This document shows, piece by piece, positions 53,223-61,565 of a stretch of 64,000 nt of DNA. The first letter of the stretch is position 1. The number at the start of each line of letters is the position of its first letter. This DNA comes from Methanosarcina vacuolata Z-761 (lineage in GTDB: Archaea; Halobacteriota; Methanosarcinia; Methanosarcinales; Methanosarcinaceae), in assembly GCF_000969905.1 (NCBI RefSeq), contig NZ_CP009520.1:1364001-1428000 (forward strand), in the 5' to 3' direction. The notes beneath the pieces are model-generated. The model was not told the DNA's origin. It worked only from the letters and a program-made list of their open reading frames with translations, and ran no database searches. The position numbers were made by a program, and so were the translations under genes.

Positions 53223-55519
53223 TGGGTGTCGGCCCCCTTGACATTATTTGCTTTTGCTTGTGGAGCCTGTATTCCTCTCCTTTTTTCCCTCCAGGTATCC
53301 ATTAATACAATAAAAGGAGGAAATACCATGAAGGTTGCAATAAGGACAAGTACGATATCGATAACTGTCACTGTTCCAAAGTCACCTATTAAAGGAAAAG
53401 GCGATATTGTCAGAGCTGCAAATCCACCAATAACCGTCGATCCTGAGGCAAGGAGTGCGGCACCGATACTGTCACTCGTCCTGTATATAGCTTGCAGAGG
53501 ATCAGCTCCGTGATCCTTTTCTTCAAAATATCTTTCCATCATGAGGACTGAGTATTCACAGCCTATTCCAATGATCAGTGCCCCCATAGTTGCAGTCATA
53601 GGAGTGTATAGAATTCCAAGAAACTTCATTACCAGCCCTGACCAGCCAGTTACTATAAACATTGGAATTATGGCAGCGAGAGCTTTTAGCCAGTCTCTGT
53701 AAACTATCAGCAGTCCTCCCAGAACAAGGAACAGCCCAAGGTAGGTCATTAGAATTCTTCCGTCTGTAAGCGCACCCAGAACTTCAATGTAAACCACCGG
53801 GTTACCTGTGATCGTAACTGTGACGCCTGGAGGAACCTGCATCCACTGAATATCCTTCTCTATTATTCCGGTTAACTCTTCAATCCCTGTAGTCTTTATG
53901 TCGGACACGGCATTTCCAATGTTTAAATTTAAGAGAAGCATATTTCTGCCATACACATATCGATCCTTTTGGGATTCCGGAATTTCATTGTATATTGCCT
54001 CTATTTCGTCTCGGGTTTCCGGGATTGTACCTCCATTATACTCTTTTATTAGAGGCACGATGCTTGAAGTGCTTTCAATATGCTGCCTTTGAGTTTCATG
54101 TTCGCTGAACTTGTCAATCCACTCTAGAACTTCAGGATCAGCAGTATCCTTTACTTTTATTATGAGGTTAAGTGTATCAGTTCCCCCCGTAATATCCTTC
54201 ATATGGTTCAGGTCCATAAGGGCTGGCAGATCCTGGGGAGCAAAAGATGTTGTATCCGTCTGGGCACCCACCGACTCATCGGCATATATACCTCCTATAC
54301 AGAGCAGAGTTGCTATCCCGAGTACCAATAAATTATTCTTTATTGAAAAATTATTAACCTTTTCAAGAATGTGTTTTACCAGATTGTTTTTCGACTTGTC
54401 GGAAGAAACATGGTCTGCATCTATTTCTGTCGTTTCTGGTTCTTTTTTCCTTTTCTTCGATTGGAAATTGTTTGAGATATCGTCAAAAATATAAACTGTG
54501 ACTACCCCGACAAACATGGCTGCTAAATAGCACATTAATATGCCGATCGTAAGAAGTTTTCCAAAATCCTTTATCATTGGAACTGTGGATGTAAACAGGG
54601 AAAAAAATCCCAGAGCAGTCATGGTAAGCGCTATGAGTACAGCAGGTCCTGTGTGCTTTATTGTTGATATGATGGCCTTTGACTTGTTTCCGTCTTTATT
54701 CAGTTCTTCTTCAATTCTGTTATGGAACTGAATAGCATAATCAATACCAAGCCCTATCAGTACTGGGAAAGCTGACATGGAAACCATTGATAATGGAATT
54801 CCCAGAAAGCCCATAGCTCCAAAAGTATAAACAATGCCTAGTAGAACCACTGGTAAAGGAAGGAGGCACCAGCGAACATGCCGAAAAACAAGACTTAATA
54901 CAATTACCATAAAAACGGCAGCAAGTCCCAGCAATGGTCCCATACCGGTGCTCATCGCCTCGCTCATTTCAATCTTATAGGCTGGATCACCTGTTACTAT
55001 GAGATTATAAGAAGGAGGAAAATCAGAAAATTTGACAGCTTCTTCGGTTTCCGTTATTATTTCTTTTTGCTTATTATCTGTGGTGGACCCGGCCATCGTT
55101 ACATAGATCAACATATGTGTATGATCAGGAATCAATGTTCCGAATATAGCCGGATTTTCATCAATAATTTCCTTGATTTCTTCATCTGTAGCGGGAACCT
55201 GAGACCTTCCTGTATTTTTGTAATTCATTTCCTTTATAATAGAAGTCGGACTTGTGATCCCAACAATGCCTTCTGTTGACTCTAGCTGGTGTTCAAGCCG
55301 ATCTACTGATTTCATTATGTCAGCAGACTCTACATCGTTCCCCTCTACCATCACTATAATGGAATTGGTTCCAAATATGTTTGAGTAAAGGTGATCATAA
55401 TCCTGATACAGTTTCGAATCTTTGCTTACAAAGGTTTCCGTTCCTGATTCCATAGTAATTTTCTGTGCACCCTGCATTGATATCAAGATGAGAAGAAAAA
55501 AAATCAGAAGTATGGTCAT
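53219..55519 (-). CDS. RND-superfamily exporter, MMPL/HAE3 type
   Basis: A 766-residue membrane transporter with the RND layout: TM1 (MTILLIFFLLILISM), a large extracytoplasmic loop, six TM segments (GPLLGLAAVFMVIVLSLV; FPVLIGLGIDYAIQFHNRIEE, the Asp-containing TM4 motif), then a second loop and a repeated six-TM block (ATMGALIIGIGCEYSVLMMERYFEE). The family extrudes hydrophobes; substrate unknown. The frame from the ATG begins directly at TM1. The normal cytoplasmic N-terminal segment (VFEKLGVFVHNNR) is encoded in frame just upstream, but without an ATG, GTG or TTG, so the true start may be a rare ATT or a one-base change has broken it. It heads the three-gene coupled operon. Confidence 0.88.
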   Translation of the reverse strand: MTILLIFFLLILISMQGAQKITMESGTETFVSKDSKLYQDYDHLYSNIFGTNSIIVMVEGNDVESADIMKSVDRLEHQLESTEGIVGITSPTSIIKEMNYKNTGRSQVPATDEEIKEIIDENPAIFGTLIPDHTHMLIYVTMAGSTTDNKQKEIITETEEAVKFSDFPPSYNLIVTGDPAYKIEMSEAMSTGMGPLLGLAAVFMVIVLSLVFRHVRWCLLPLPVVLLGIVYTFGAMGFLGIPLSMVSMSAFPVLIGLGIDYAIQFHNRIEEELNKDGNKSKAIISTIKHTGPAVLIALTMTALGFFSLFTSTVPMIKDFGKLLTIGILMCYLAAMFVGVVTVYIFDDISNNFQSKKRKKEPETTEIDADHVSSDKSKNNLVKHILEKVNNFSIKNNLLVLGIATLLCIGGIYADESVGAQTDTTSFAPQDLPALMDLNHMKDITGGTDTLNLIIKVKDTADPEVLEWIDKFSEHETQRQHIESTSSIVPLIKEYNGGTIPETRDEIEAIYNEIPESQKDRYVYGRNMLLLNLNIGNAVSDIKTTGIEELTGIIEKDIQWMQVPPGVTVTITGNPVVYIEVLGALTDGRILMTYLGLFLVLGGLLIVYRDWLKALAAIIPMFIVTGWSGLVMKFLGILYTPMTATMGALIIGIGCEYSVLMMERYFEEKDHGADPLQAIYRTSDSIGAALLASGSTVIGGFAALTISPFPLIGDFGTVTVIDIVLVLIATFMVFPPFIVLMDTWREKRRGIQAPQAKANNVKGADTQ

Positions 55520-55699
55520 GCGGTTGTTATGGACAAATACTCCAAGTTTTTCAAAAACACTTTTAATAGCATATCCCTCTCACTACTTTTTTGGAGATAG
55601 TTGTAAAGTATATATGAGCCTACAAATAGCGATTGATTCCAACGGCTCTGTGCTGATTCAAATCCGTCAATGCATAGTTTTTTTAAAAATCGTCATCGT

Positions 55700-56060
55700 C
55701 TAGAATCTGTGTAAATAATCCTCGGTATCATATTGATCTATTAAACTAAGGGTTTCGTTGAAGACTTCCTCAAAATAATCACAATACTCAAGTCTTTTAT
55801 CTGTCAGGGAGACAAGCACTTTTCTTCGGTATTCCTGATCATTTTCCGAAAGTGCTCAGTTCCCTGAACTTATTCATAAATTTTTTCTGGAAACTCTGTT
55901 CCAAAATTATGTTCTCAAGAACATCCCTTTTCATAAAGAGAAATGTCTTCTTCAGCGTTGTTTCATCTCATATTTTTATACCACTAGTCCTTCTACATCT
56001 GGTTTTAGATGGGGAAGGAATTTTTCATATCTGAAATCCACATCAATTTCAGTTCTAAAT
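55700..56060 (-). pseudogene. Decayed MarR-type regulator upstream of the RND operon
   Basis: Minus-strand remnants in more than one frame. The clearest (55700-55856) reads ENDQEYRRKVLVSLTDKRLE, the wing motif of MarR proteins, followed by DYFEEVFNETLSLIDQYDTE to a TAG. A second (55839-about 55985) reads KRDVLENIILEQSFQKKFMN in another frame, and a third (about 55985-56060) reads TEIDVDFRYEKFLPHLKPDV. No intact HTH remains. The position is where such operons keep their regulator. The functional consequence, constitutive or remotely controlled export, is inference. Confidence 0.55.
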
Positions 56061-56443
56061 GGATATTTAGCCTCCAAGGTCTGATATTTGACCTAAACTA
56101 TGAACAATGTCAATAGTTAAATTCCTAACTATTGATATTATCAACTAATTTATTGTATTTTAATCTTATGTCCAGTACATATGGAAAAATTATATGCAAC
56201 TTCTTTGAAAAGTTTTAAGTAACACTAATTGCGAAAATTGTTGAGAACAGTGTTGAGAACAGTGTTGAGAAAATTGTTGTATCCTGAAATTATTTCGCAA
56301 ATTTAAATATATTTTAATGTTTAATATGTGATACATCAGCAAGCAACGCAAGAGATTAAATGTTGAGTAAATTTAAGTTTCATTTTGGTAATATAGAATG
56401 ATTCTATAAAGAAACAAATTAGAAGTTGAAGCGAAATACTGGG
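56061..56443. other. Intergenic, no gene recognised
   Basis: AT-rich spacer. A minor direct repeat (GTGTTGAGAACA units, about 56246-56275) is the only structure seen. Confidence 0.5.
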
Positions 56444-56662
56444 TCACCTGTATACGATGCATAACGGCAGTAAAAAATTAATAAACAGAACGACTTTTGG
56501 GATAAAACACTTTATTGGTGACGATTTTAAGTCCTGGGTTCTGTAAAGTCTGCGTAGGAACATAGTTTTTTCAGAGGACCTAAAGTCTATAAGATTATTT
56601 ATACTCTGCAGACCCTGCAGAATTATTTTCTTTCTATCCCGTGAGGATTCTAATTTTATCAT
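56444..56662 (-). CDS. Hypothetical small protein (72 aa) with strong ribosome binding site
   Basis: The ATG at 56662 is preceded by GCAGGTGATGAA, a near-perfect archaeal ribosome binding site. The product starts with a charged helix (MIKLESSRDRKKIILQGLQS, then INNLIDFRSSEKTMFLRRLY) and ends in a hydrophobic segment (VVLFINFLLPLCIVYR). No family recognised. The last third is less protein-like, so the gene may be truncated and reading into non-coding DNA. It lies between the RND operon region and the ferredoxin. Confidence 0.45.
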   Translation of the reverse strand: MIKLESSRDRKKIILQGLQSINNLIDFRSSEKTMFLRRLYRTQDLKSSPIKCFIPKVVLFINFLLPLCIVYR

Positions 56663-56888
56663 TTCATCACCTGCTGACAGTAGAATATTCGAAGATTAAT
56701 AAAATGTATAAATTTTTATATTATTAAGTCAGAATAAGGAAATGGGCTTCCGGATATACAAATACCTGATGCCATCTGTGCTTACTGAAAATTTGATTTA
56801 GCCTTCAGACTACCAGAACCTACAACTGTCTTTACATAAAATTCAGTGAATGAAATTAACATACTGATAAAATAGGGAGTAAAAAGAC

Positions 56889-57065
56889 ATGGTAGCAAAA
56901 ATTAATCCCGAATCCTGCGCTAGTTGTGGAAGCTGTATAGGCGAATGTCCTGCATGTGCAATTTCCCTCAATGACGATGATGTTTCATTTGTGATTGAAG
57001 ATAAATGCAATGACTGCGGCGTATGTTTAGATGTATGCGTACATGGGGCAATTACCATCATATAA
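56889..57065 (+). CDS. 2[4Fe-4S] ferredoxin (58 aa)
   Basis: A small soluble electron carrier with two complete cluster motifs: CASCGSCIGECPACA in the first half and CNDCGVCLDVCVHG in the second, each CxxCxxCxxxC, in the usual pseudo-twofold arrangement. Length is that of clostridial-type ferredoxins (55-60 residues). The second motif has Val-His instead of the usual Pro after the last Cys, a minor deviation that may shift potential. ATG at 56889 follows AGGGAG. It serves low-potential electron transfer as in methanogenesis; its specific partner is not indicated by its neighbours. Confidence 0.93.
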   Translation: MVAKINPESCASCGSCIGECPACAISLNDDDVSFVIEDKCNDCGVCLDVCVHGAITII

Positions 57066-57138
57066 AACTGTGAAAACTTATATAAATGCGTGGGCTACTC
57101 TAGAAACAAGCCAAGATCAAGTTGTCGAAGTTAATATA

Positions 57139-57369
57139 TTAACCAACCTGAATGAGAAAATCCTGAAAATTTTCGAGCTTTTTGCTGTGTTTTCTTCCAG
57201 GATCTTTTGCAAGCTCCTCTATGCCGTGAATAACACACTGATGAAGAAACTCAACAAGTTCAGGAATGAACCGATAGTACCAGTTGCTGTCGCTTAGGGT
57301 TTTATTTGCTTCTTTTTCATATCTCTTTTCAAACCGGTAAGTGTACGCTGCAAGGTCCAGAGGGTTCAT
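57139..57369 (-). CDS. Hypothetical protein (76 aa)
   Basis: A small helical protein with a balanced, protein-like composition: MNPLDLAAYTYRFEKRYEKE, then DSNWYYRFIPELVEFLHQCV and a basic C-terminus (PGRKHSKKLENFQDF). No family recognised, no membrane segment, one cysteine. Start at the Met of MNPLD (57369), preceded by GCAGGCA; the frame extends seven codons further upstream. It ends 74 bases after the ferredoxin stop in convergent orientation and its start is 25 bases downstream of the acyltransferase stop, so it may be the second gene of that transcript. Confidence 0.6.
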   Translation of the reverse strand: MNPLDLAAYTYRFEKRYEKEANKTLSDSNWYYRFIPELVEFLHQCVIHGIEELAKDPGRKHSKKLENFQDFLIQVG

Positions 57370-57393
57370 TGCCTGCAACGCTAAAAACAAAAA

Positions 57394-58368
57394 CTATCTT
57401 TCGTCGGGAAAGTACCCGGATTTTTGCCCTTTTGAAATGATGAGGTAAATAAATAATCCAAGAGACAAGAAAGTTATTGTGTAATATATTGATTTATCTG
57501 TATATTTACTTATAAAGTGCTTTGTGGTCAGTATTATCATGTCATGCCAGAGATATATAGACAGGCTATGCACTCCGATAGGTTGTAACAATCTTATTTT
57601 TTTAACTTTTAGTTTAACAACATAATTTAATAAGTATTGGGCTAGCGAGATGTTTAATACGATAAAAGATCCTGCCACAACTATCGCAGGCAGTTTATCA
57701 AAAAAATTGAATATGTAAATGCAACCGGTAAAAGCCGCAACGGGTAGTATGTGCATTCCACCGAGTTTATTTTGATATTTATTTCCAATATGGCCCAGAT
57801 AAAAGAATAGGAAATATGCGTAAGTCCTCATATCTCCCAGGTAGTATAAAGGATTAGGTTGATTAGGGCCGGAAATTGGATATTTCCCCAAAAAGAAAAA
57901 ATAGAGCCACCATAGGGATATGAGGGAACTACCAAGCAGAATGAACCAGTTGGGGGTATGTAGCTTATATGTTATCCACAATATAATTATCATTATAAAT
58001 AAGGATAAGACATACCATAAATGGAAATACGGCCGAAAAAAAATGTCAATAAGTGTGTTGAATGAAACTGTTCCTGTAATAACAATGTATGTAATTGAAG
58101 CAAATAGCCAAGGAGTGAGCATCCTATACTGATATTTTTTATATAGTTTTTTGATAGATACTTGTTTGATCCATTCTTTACGGATTAGAAACCCTGAGAC
58201 CGATAAAAATAATGGAATGTGACAACCATAGATTATATACCTTACAATGTTGTTGTTCAGGCTGCCGGTGAGAACATGACCGATAATAACAATAATTACA
58301 AGAATTCCTTTGAGGATATCTATCCCAGAATAATGCTCTTTAACTGTTATTGTAGGCTCGGCAACCAT
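57394..58368 (-). CDS. Acyltransferase 3 family membrane protein
   Basis: A 324-residue integral membrane O-acyltransferase with about ten segments. Family features are the start YSGIDILKGILVIIVIIGHV, where the His is the proposed catalytic residue, then YGCHIPLFLSVSGFLIRKEW and YHLWYVLSLFIMIIILW. Members acetylate or acylate surface polysaccharides and lipids; the substrate is not deducible. It is a short version without the extracytoplasmic SGNH domain. ATG 58368. Next to the decayed insertion sequence, which ends just before its promoter. Confidence 0.85.
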   Translation of the reverse strand: MVAEPTITVKEHYSGIDILKGILVIIVIIGHVLTGSLNNNIVRYIIYGCHIPLFLSVSGFLIRKEWIKQVSIKKLYKKYQYRMLTPWLFASITYIVITGTVSFNTLIDIFFRPYFHLWYVLSLFIMIIILWITYKLHTPNWFILLGSSLISLWWLYFFFLGKYPISGPNQPNPLYYLGDMRTYAYFLFFYLGHIGNKYQNKLGGMHILPVAAFTGCIYIFNFFDKLPAIVVAGSFIVLNISLAQYLLNYVVKLKVKKIRLLQPIGVHSLSIYLWHDMIILTTKHFISKYTDKSIYYTITFLSLGLFIYLIISKGQKSGYFPDER

Positions 58369-58384
58369 TTATATATTATCTCCA

Positions 58385-59580
58385 TGTGATCTTATGTATC
58401 CTCTTCAAATTGAGCGGAAAGATAGGCCGCAATTCTACCGGCTTCAAGAACCTTCTTCCTGGTAGTTTTTCTACCATGCAAAAAAATACAATCAAGTTTT
58501 TGACGCATTTCCTCGTCACTGAATATTTTGTTTTTAAAGAAGAGAGCTTTTCCAGTCAGCTTTTAGAAACATTAAATGTTTTCATCATATCAAATGCTTT
58601 AGCATTAAAGCAGTACGTTTTTTCTTTTCCGCATAAAAGCACATCTAAAATGGTTTTCCGGTCCTTATCTGGAACTGTAAAATAAGCAGTATAATGAGGA
58701 TTACAAAGAATCTGAGTATAATAATTGATACCATTGACTCTTGCACCTGTATCATCAATCTGCTGATAAGGCGTAGTTTTAAGACCTTCCAGAAAAATCT
58801 CGGTTTTCTCCTGATAAAAGAGATCAATATCTTTTGTCAAGATTCGAGAAATAGTGGCTTTAGATATATGAACACCAATATTTTCCAGGAATTCATGTAT
58901 TTTTGGCTCTGAAACATTAGCAACATGATTAAGAGTTATTATAAGAGACTTGATCCTGGGACCAAATTCACCCTTTATACCTTGTGGTAATTTTCCTGCA
59001 TATGTTTTGTGCTCAGAAGGAGAATTAAAAATCTCTATCCTGTAGTTGGTGTTTACAGGCTTTATTGATACATCCTGAATTATTACGTCTCTATAACCTT
59101 TAAGATACGCATCAGTTGGTAAAATGGATCTATCAACGTTACATGTTTCAGTTTGATGAACCTCTATTTTGTCCAGTTTAGATTTAGACTCTTTATCCTA
59201 TGTAAGTTTTATATTTTCTCTCTCTTTTTCAGAAGAAATATCTTCATTCTTTTTAGAGCCACGAATCTTAGGTTTGGCTTTTTCACCTTTGAGTAAGTTG
59301 ATTTCATCTCGAAGCTTCTGGACCTCTGTCTTGAAGAACTCAATTTCTTCATTCTGGGTTTCAATGATAGCAAACAAAATGCGAAAAGCTTTGGCATATC
59401 TTTCATCTTTAATTTCATCAAGGTTGATATCCAGTGAAGCAAGCAGTTGTTTTAAAGCTTCGAGTTTCATTTTTGTACTCCATAAGATGATTAGGGAAAA
59501 TAGAACAACTATTATATTTTTGATGCGGTTGAAAACATGTTATTGCTTTTATCCTTACACGTACAATTTGAAGAGGAGAC
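58385..59580 (-). mobile_element. Decayed insertion sequence (DDT-type transposase)
   Basis: About 1.2 kb bounded by related inverted ends, TATCCTCTTCAAATTG (about 58398-58413) and CAATTTGAAGAGGA (about 59566-59579). It contains one interrupted transposase. The left end overlaps the last codons of the transposase (FEEDT, then TAA at 58392-58394). The element lies immediately 3' of ade and 5' of the acyltransferase gene. The same ends occur in the putative MITE at 29929-30146. It appears internally deleted. Confidence 0.75.
58392..59470 (-). pseudogene. Transposase, interrupted by an in-frame TAG and a 3' frameshift/deletion
   Basis: From ATG 59470 a single frame runs to TGA 58556, broken only by TAG at codon 91 (59198-59200). 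Before it is a coiled-coil N-terminus (RILFAIIETQNEEIEFFKTE). After it, in the same frame, is the transposase body with LPTDAYLKGYRDVIIQDV, then YQQIDDTGARVNGINYYTQI and YTAYFTVPDKDRKTILDVLL. After TGA the protein resumes in another frame (SDEEMRQKLDCIFLHG, then KVLEAGRIAAYLSAQFEEDT) to TAA at 58392. The middle catalytic residues are missing, so an internal deletion is likely. It resembles IS66-like or ISNCY transposases; class uncertain. Confidence 0.7.
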
Positions 59581-59589
59581 CAATTTTGC

Positions 59590-61245
59590 TTATTCCCTCA
59601 CAAAAAGTTCGACAAATTCGAATTTTGTCACATCAAACAGGCCTTTATCTCCCAATTTAAGTTCAGGAATTACCAGAAGCGACATAAATGAAAGTGTCAT
59701 AAAAGGTGACAGAAGCGAGGTTCCCAGTTTTCGGGCTTCTTCATTTAACTGCTCGTACCTTGCAGCTACTTCTTTTCCGTCTAGAGTGCTCATGAGGCCT
59801 GAAACCTCCAGCGGAAGATCAATAAGATTTTCTTTGGTCCCGACAACGATTCCCCCTTGGTTTTCCACCAGCCTGTTGACAGCTTCAACTATATCTTCGT
59901 CCGTTGCTCCGACTACAATTATATTATGACTATCATGGGCAATGCTGCTTGCAATAGCTCCTTTTTTCAGGCCTATATTTTTAATGAAACCAATCTGAAC
60001 AGGGTCATCAGCATACCTGCTCAGGACAACCATTTTCAAAATATCCCTTGACGGGTCTGAAACTAGATTTCCGTTTTCCAGTTTTGGAATAGCCAGTTCC
60101 TGGCCTGTGACCAGTTCTCCATCCTGGGCAACTATTACCCGGATTTTTTTCATTTGTCCGCCGTTATTTTCAGAAGCAGGCAAAGCCAGTTTTACATCAT
60201 CAATTGAGATTTTGTTTCTGTTGAAAACGTTTTTTGCAGGAGCTTTGTCAACTGAAAAAAGGACCTTTCCATCATCGTAAACGCAATTTCCGTCTATAAA
60301 GGTCTTCAGCACATTGAATGATTTGAGGTCATCTACGATAATAAAATCGGCAGGGTCTCCCTCGCGCAGCAGTCCAACATTAAGACCATAGTGTTCCACA
60401 GGATTTATCACTGCTGTCTTTATGAGATTATAGATATCAAGCCCTTTTTCTTGCCCGCGCCTTAGAAGCTTATCGATATGCCCTTCATATATCAGAGTAT
60501 CAGGATGTGAATCATCGGTGCAGAGCATAACCGATTCTGTATATTCGTCTATCAATTTGTACAGAGTCTCGAAATTCCTGGCTGAACTTCCTTCCCGGAT
60601 CAGTATTTTCATCCCGAGCTTTATTTTCTCAACCGCTTCTTCATAAGCAAAAGATTCGTGGTCTGTGAAAATTCCTGCGCTAATGTATTTCTGGAGATCG
60701 GCTCCCCTCAAACCGGGAGCATGCCCATCTATATTTTTGCCGTACTTTTTGGCGGATTCCAGTTTGGCTATTACATCAGGAAATTCCAGAACCACCCCAG
60801 GGAAGTTCATCATCTCAGAAAGGTAATGAAGATCGTCCCTTGCCAGCAGTCGGTCAACAGCCTCCGCGTCCAGCACCGCTCCTGCGGATTCAAAAGGCGT
60901 AGCCGGCACACACGACGGCACTCCATAAAAGACCTTCAAAGGTACTTTTCTGGCATCCTCAAGCATGTAATCAATGCCTTCTTCTCCCATGACGTTTGCA
61001 ATCTCATGAGGGTCGCTAACAACTGCAACCGTACCTCTTGCAACCGCCATCCGGGCAAAAACCGAAGGCACGGTCATCGAACTTTCAATATGCACATGGG
61101 CATCTACAAGCCCTGGAAGGATATACTGTTCAATATCGTGCTCTTTCTCCTCAATACTGATGATCTTTCCGTTTTCAACGGCAATTTCACCTTTAAACTT
61201 CCGCCTGGAAATAGCATCAACAATAATTCCCCGGTACTTTTGCAT
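59590..61245 (-). CDS. ade: Adenine deaminase
   Basis: A 551-residue amidohydrolase converting adenine to hypoxanthine and ammonia in purine salvage. Metal-site and family motifs: YILPGLVDAHVHIESSM at the start of the barrel, VSDPHEIANVMG, GHAPGLRG, a TDHESF segment, LCTDDSHPDTLI and a C-terminal adenine-deaminase domain (IASSIAHDSHNIIVVGATDED). Size agrees with bacterial Ade (about 550-590). ATG 61245. It stands alone, with the decayed insertion sequence abutting its 3' end but not truncating it. Confidence 0.93.
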   Translation of the reverse strand: MQKYRGIIVDAISRRKFKGEIAVENGKIISIEEKEHDIEQYILPGLVDAHVHIESSMTVPSVFARMAVARGTVAVVSDPHEIANVMGEEGIDYMLEDARKVPLKVFYGVPSCVPATPFESAGAVLDAEAVDRLLARDDLHYLSEMMNFPGVVLEFPDVIAKLESAKKYGKNIDGHAPGLRGADLQKYISAGIFTDHESFAYEEAVEKIKLGMKILIREGSSARNFETLYKLIDEYTESVMLCTDDSHPDTLIYEGHIDKLLRRGQEKGLDIYNLIKTAVINPVEHYGLNVGLLREGDPADFIIVDDLKSFNVLKTFIDGNCVYDDGKVLFSVDKAPAKNVFNRNKISIDDVKLALPASENNGGQMKKIRVIVAQDGELVTGQELAIPKLENGNLVSDPSRDILKMVVLSRYADDPVQIGFIKNIGLKKGAIASSIAHDSHNIIVVGATDEDIVEAVNRLVENQGGIVVGTKENLIDLPLEVSGLMSTLDGKEVAARYEQLNEEARKLGTSLLSPFMTLSFMSLLVIPELKLGDKGLFDVTKFEFVELFVRE

Positions 61246-61379
61246 GGTGATTCATTGCAGCCACAAATTTATAAATTTTTTCAAATAAGCTGATGCTGGA
61301 CTGTGTTGATATTTTGAACATTCTGAAAGAAGACATATACGGATAAAGCAATGTACCTATTGTAAAAAATAAAGATATG

Positions 61380-61425
61380 CCTAACATTTTTAATGCTAAC
61401 ATTTTTAATGCTAACAGATTTAATG
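61380..61425. repeat. Short tandem repeat (GCTAACATTTTTAAT)
   Basis: Three copies of a 15-16-bp unit in the divergent spacer between ade and the fusion gene. The rest of 61246-61565 is AT-rich promoter sequence. Confidence 0.8.
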
Positions 61426-61565
61426 CTATTTTTCAGTTGAGTACTTAATTGCTTAAAACGAGGTAAACCTCCTTTTCTGTTGAAATTAAAACATAAACTT
61501 ATTTATTCTTTAAAAACTACGATCAAATATATAAAATAAAGACAGATCAAAAGGAAAAACTTCCG

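Noticed and set aside
57031-57297. Plus-strand frame of 88 codons after the ferredoxin
   Set aside because: Overlaps the ferredoxin end and the better-supported minus-strand gene at 57139-57369; no start signal.
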